Assembly: GCF_001941865.1 (NCBI RefSeq)
Contig: NZ_CP016162.1
Location: 2,542,001-2,606,000, forward strand
DNA length: 64,000 bases
Direction of reading: 5' to 3'
From: Pseudomonas alcaliphila JAB1
GTDB lineage: Bacteria; Pseudomonadota; Gammaproteobacteria; Pseudomonadales; Pseudomonadaceae
Of the stretch, positions 63,111 to 64,000 are shown in pieces. Numbering within the stretch: the stretch's first letter is position 1; every line of letters begins with the position of its first letter. The translations under genes and the position numbers were made by a program. The notes beneath the pieces are model-generated. The model had not been told where the DNA came from, made no database searches, and saw nothing but the letters and a program-made list of their open reading frames with translations.

Positions 63111-63125
63111 TCCGCTCGAGTTGCC

Positions 63126-63153
63126 GGCCCCCGAGCGATACGGTTCGGGGGCC
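63126..63153 (+). terminator. hairpin after the ene-reductase gene
   Basis: GGCCCCCGA and TTCGGGGGCC form a nine- to ten-base-pair GC-rich stem with a nine-base loop, 15 bases after the stop. It lacks a T tract, so termination would need Rho or it may be an mRNA-stabilising hairpin. Confidence 0.5.
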
Positions 63154-63216
63154 CGCGTATTGTCGGTTGAGCGGGCATATCGTAATATCGCAAAAAATAG
63201 TTATCGTGCGTGACCT

Positions 63217-63522
63217 ATGAGTATCGACGTAAGCGAAGCGCTGAAGGCGCTAGACAACCCAACACGCCTGAACATCCTCAGTTGGCTGAAGGATCCGCGT
63301 CATCATTTCCCCGAGCAGGAGGTGGATCCTGAGCAGGTCGGTGTCTGCGTGAGCATCATCCAGGATCGGGTAGGCCTGTCGCAGTCGACCGTCTCGCTGT
63401 ATCTCGCTGCCTTGCAGCGGGCGCAACTGGTGACCTCACAACGCATCGGTCCCTGGACTTATTACAAACGCCATGAGCAGAACATCGCAGCGTTCCAGGT
63501 GGCCTTGAAAGCGCTGATTTGA
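63217..63522 (+). CDS. ArsR-family repressor
   Basis: A 101-residue winged-helix repressor (ALDNPTRLNILSWLKDPRHH ... LSQSTVSLYLAALQRAQLVT). It has one Cys (GVCVSIIQ), not the CxC metal motif of ArsR or SmtB proper, so it more likely senses a redox or organic signal through Cys than a metal. Placed between the ene-reductase and the luciferase-like monooxygenase genes, in the same direction. A candidate operator dyad lies in front of the downstream gene. Confidence 0.88.
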   Translation: MSIDVSEALKALDNPTRLNILSWLKDPRHHFPEQEVDPEQVGVCVSIIQDRVGLSQSTVSLYLAALQRAQLVTSQRIGPWTYYKRHEQNIAAFQVALKALI

Positions 63523-63524
63523 TG

Positions 63525-63544
63525 CCTGCTCGCAGGGGTTTTTT
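63525..63544 (+). terminator. weak terminator after arsR
   Basis: CCTG-CTCG-CAGG followed by GG and six T. The stem is only four base pairs, so some read-through into the next gene is likely. Confidence 0.4.
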
Positions 63545-63550
63545 CAGCCC

Positions 63551-63570
63551 TTCAAAATCTATGTTTTGAA
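63551..63570. promoter_or_regulatory. perfect dyad, candidate ArsR operator
   Basis: TTCAAAATCTATGTTTTGAA has seven-base perfect arms and a six-base spacer, ending 16 bases before the start of the monooxygenase gene. ArsR proteins bind dyads of this size near the start of the genes they repress. Confidence 0.6.
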
Positions 63571-63586
63571 ATATGTAGGAGAGAAG

Positions 63587-64000
63587 ATGTTAACTCCGAA
63601 TTCCATTCCCTATCAGCAACAACCTGGCTTTCAGCACACCTACCGCCAAGGCCGCCTGAGCCTAGGTCTTTTCTTCCCCCTCGAAGCCTTTACCGGCGAT
63701 ACGCCGAGCATGCTCGACCAGGTGAGCCTGGCTCAACGTGCCGACAAGCTGGGTTTCTCTGCCCTCTGGTTTCGCGACGTGCCGTTACGCGACCCCAGCT
63801 TCGGTGATTCGGGTCAGGTCTTCGACCCTTGGGTCTACCTGGGTTTTATGGCGGCACACACACACACGATTGCGCTGGGTACCGCCTCGATCATCCTGCC
63901 AATCCGAAATCCCCTGCACACTGCCAAGGCCGCTACCAGTGTCGATCAGCTCAGCGGTGGCCGCCTGTTACTCGGTGTGGCTTCCGGTGACCGTCCGGTG
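63587..64000 (+). CDS. LLM-class flavin-dependent monooxygenase (luciferase-like), N-terminal part
   Basis: An ATG at 63587 with AGGAG nine bases upstream opens a frame to the window end: MLTPNSIPYQQQPGFQHTYR, then RLSLGLFFPLEAFTG, LGFSALWFRDVPL and SGGRLLLGVASGDR. This is the bacterial-luciferase-like fold, which uses reduced flavin to oxidise small molecules. 138 residues are visible; the rest lies outside. It probably belongs to the ArsR regulon with the ene-reductase. Confidence 0.85.
   Translation, partial: MLTPNSIPYQQQPGFQHTYRQGRLSLGLFFPLEAFTGDTPSMLDQVSLAQRADKLGFSALWFRDVPLRDPSFGDSGQVFDPWVYLGFMAAHTHTIALGTASIILPIRNPLHTAKAATSVDQLSGGRLLLGVASGDRPV

Overview
The window looks like a chromosomal segment of a high-GC Pseudomonas (or a very close relative). 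Reasons: a glycine-betaine-demethylase type oxygenase and reductase, a GbdR-like AraC regulator, ProVWX-like uptake genes, DUF883, DUF3309, CsbD and DUF4398/OmpA stress proteins, a Pseudomonas-type GTAGGGTGCGC palindrome, and island genes (radC, hipBA, orphan type VI cargo, ClpK) typical of pseudomonad genomic islands. Species cannot be fixed from the sequence alone. All family names rest on motif reading; no database search was run.

Layout. 1-2.9 kb: a partial PAS protein, a decayed PAS sensor, a FixJ-type response regulator and a cysteine-rich conserved protein. 2.9-4.1 kb: a graveyard of island fragments (tail of a NYN gene, tail of a chemotaxis receptor, 5' end of radC with its leader, tail of a DUF3396 gene). 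4.3-20.8 kb: a complete catabolic cluster for a quaternary or N-methylated amine. A minus-strand operon (DHDPS-family lyase/deaminase, FAD amine oxidase, aldehyde dehydrogenase, ferredoxin-NADH reductase) faces a LysR gene, a Rieske oxygenase, an EamA exporter, a ProVWX-like ABC importer, MmgE/PrpD, two SDRs and a GbdR-like regulator. Import, oxidative N-demethylation, amine oxidation, deamination and aldehyde oxidation are all represented, but the substrate is not known.

20.9-29 kb: accessory island. hipBA between two direct repeats; a PAAR / VRR-Nuc-like effector / DUF3396 immunity module, as carried by orphan type VI secretion loci; a NYN-OST-HTH protein; a small RadC; two overlapping island hypotheticals. 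Three families of dispersed repeats tie this area to 2.9-4.1 kb and to 50.6-51.1 kb. 29-50.4 kb: a stress and envelope block with three Crp/Fnr-like paralogues, a diguanylate cyclase, OmpA/DUF4398 lipoproteins, a DUF883/holin operon, a triple-BON protein, DUF3309, two CsbD-like proteins, several tiny hydrophilic proteins beginning MHxP, a serine protease and a 2,873-residue cyclic beta-1,2-glucan synthase-like enzyme.

50.4-60.1 kb: a mosaic of broken pieces: an IS3 fragment fused to truncated radC, a DUF4041-like gene cut by an IS3-family element, a 3' half of tRNA-Leu(UAA), and the remains of a transmissible heat-resistance locus (hsp20 pseudogene, intact ClpK/ClpG, PsiE) followed by a KfrA-like protein and decayed chrA and nhaA. 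60.3-64 kb: a redox module (quinone oxidoreductase, an ABM monooxygenase that sits in what appears to be a solitary integron gene cassette with an attC site, an Old Yellow Enzyme, an ArsR repressor with a candidate operator, and a luciferase-like monooxygenase cut by the window end).
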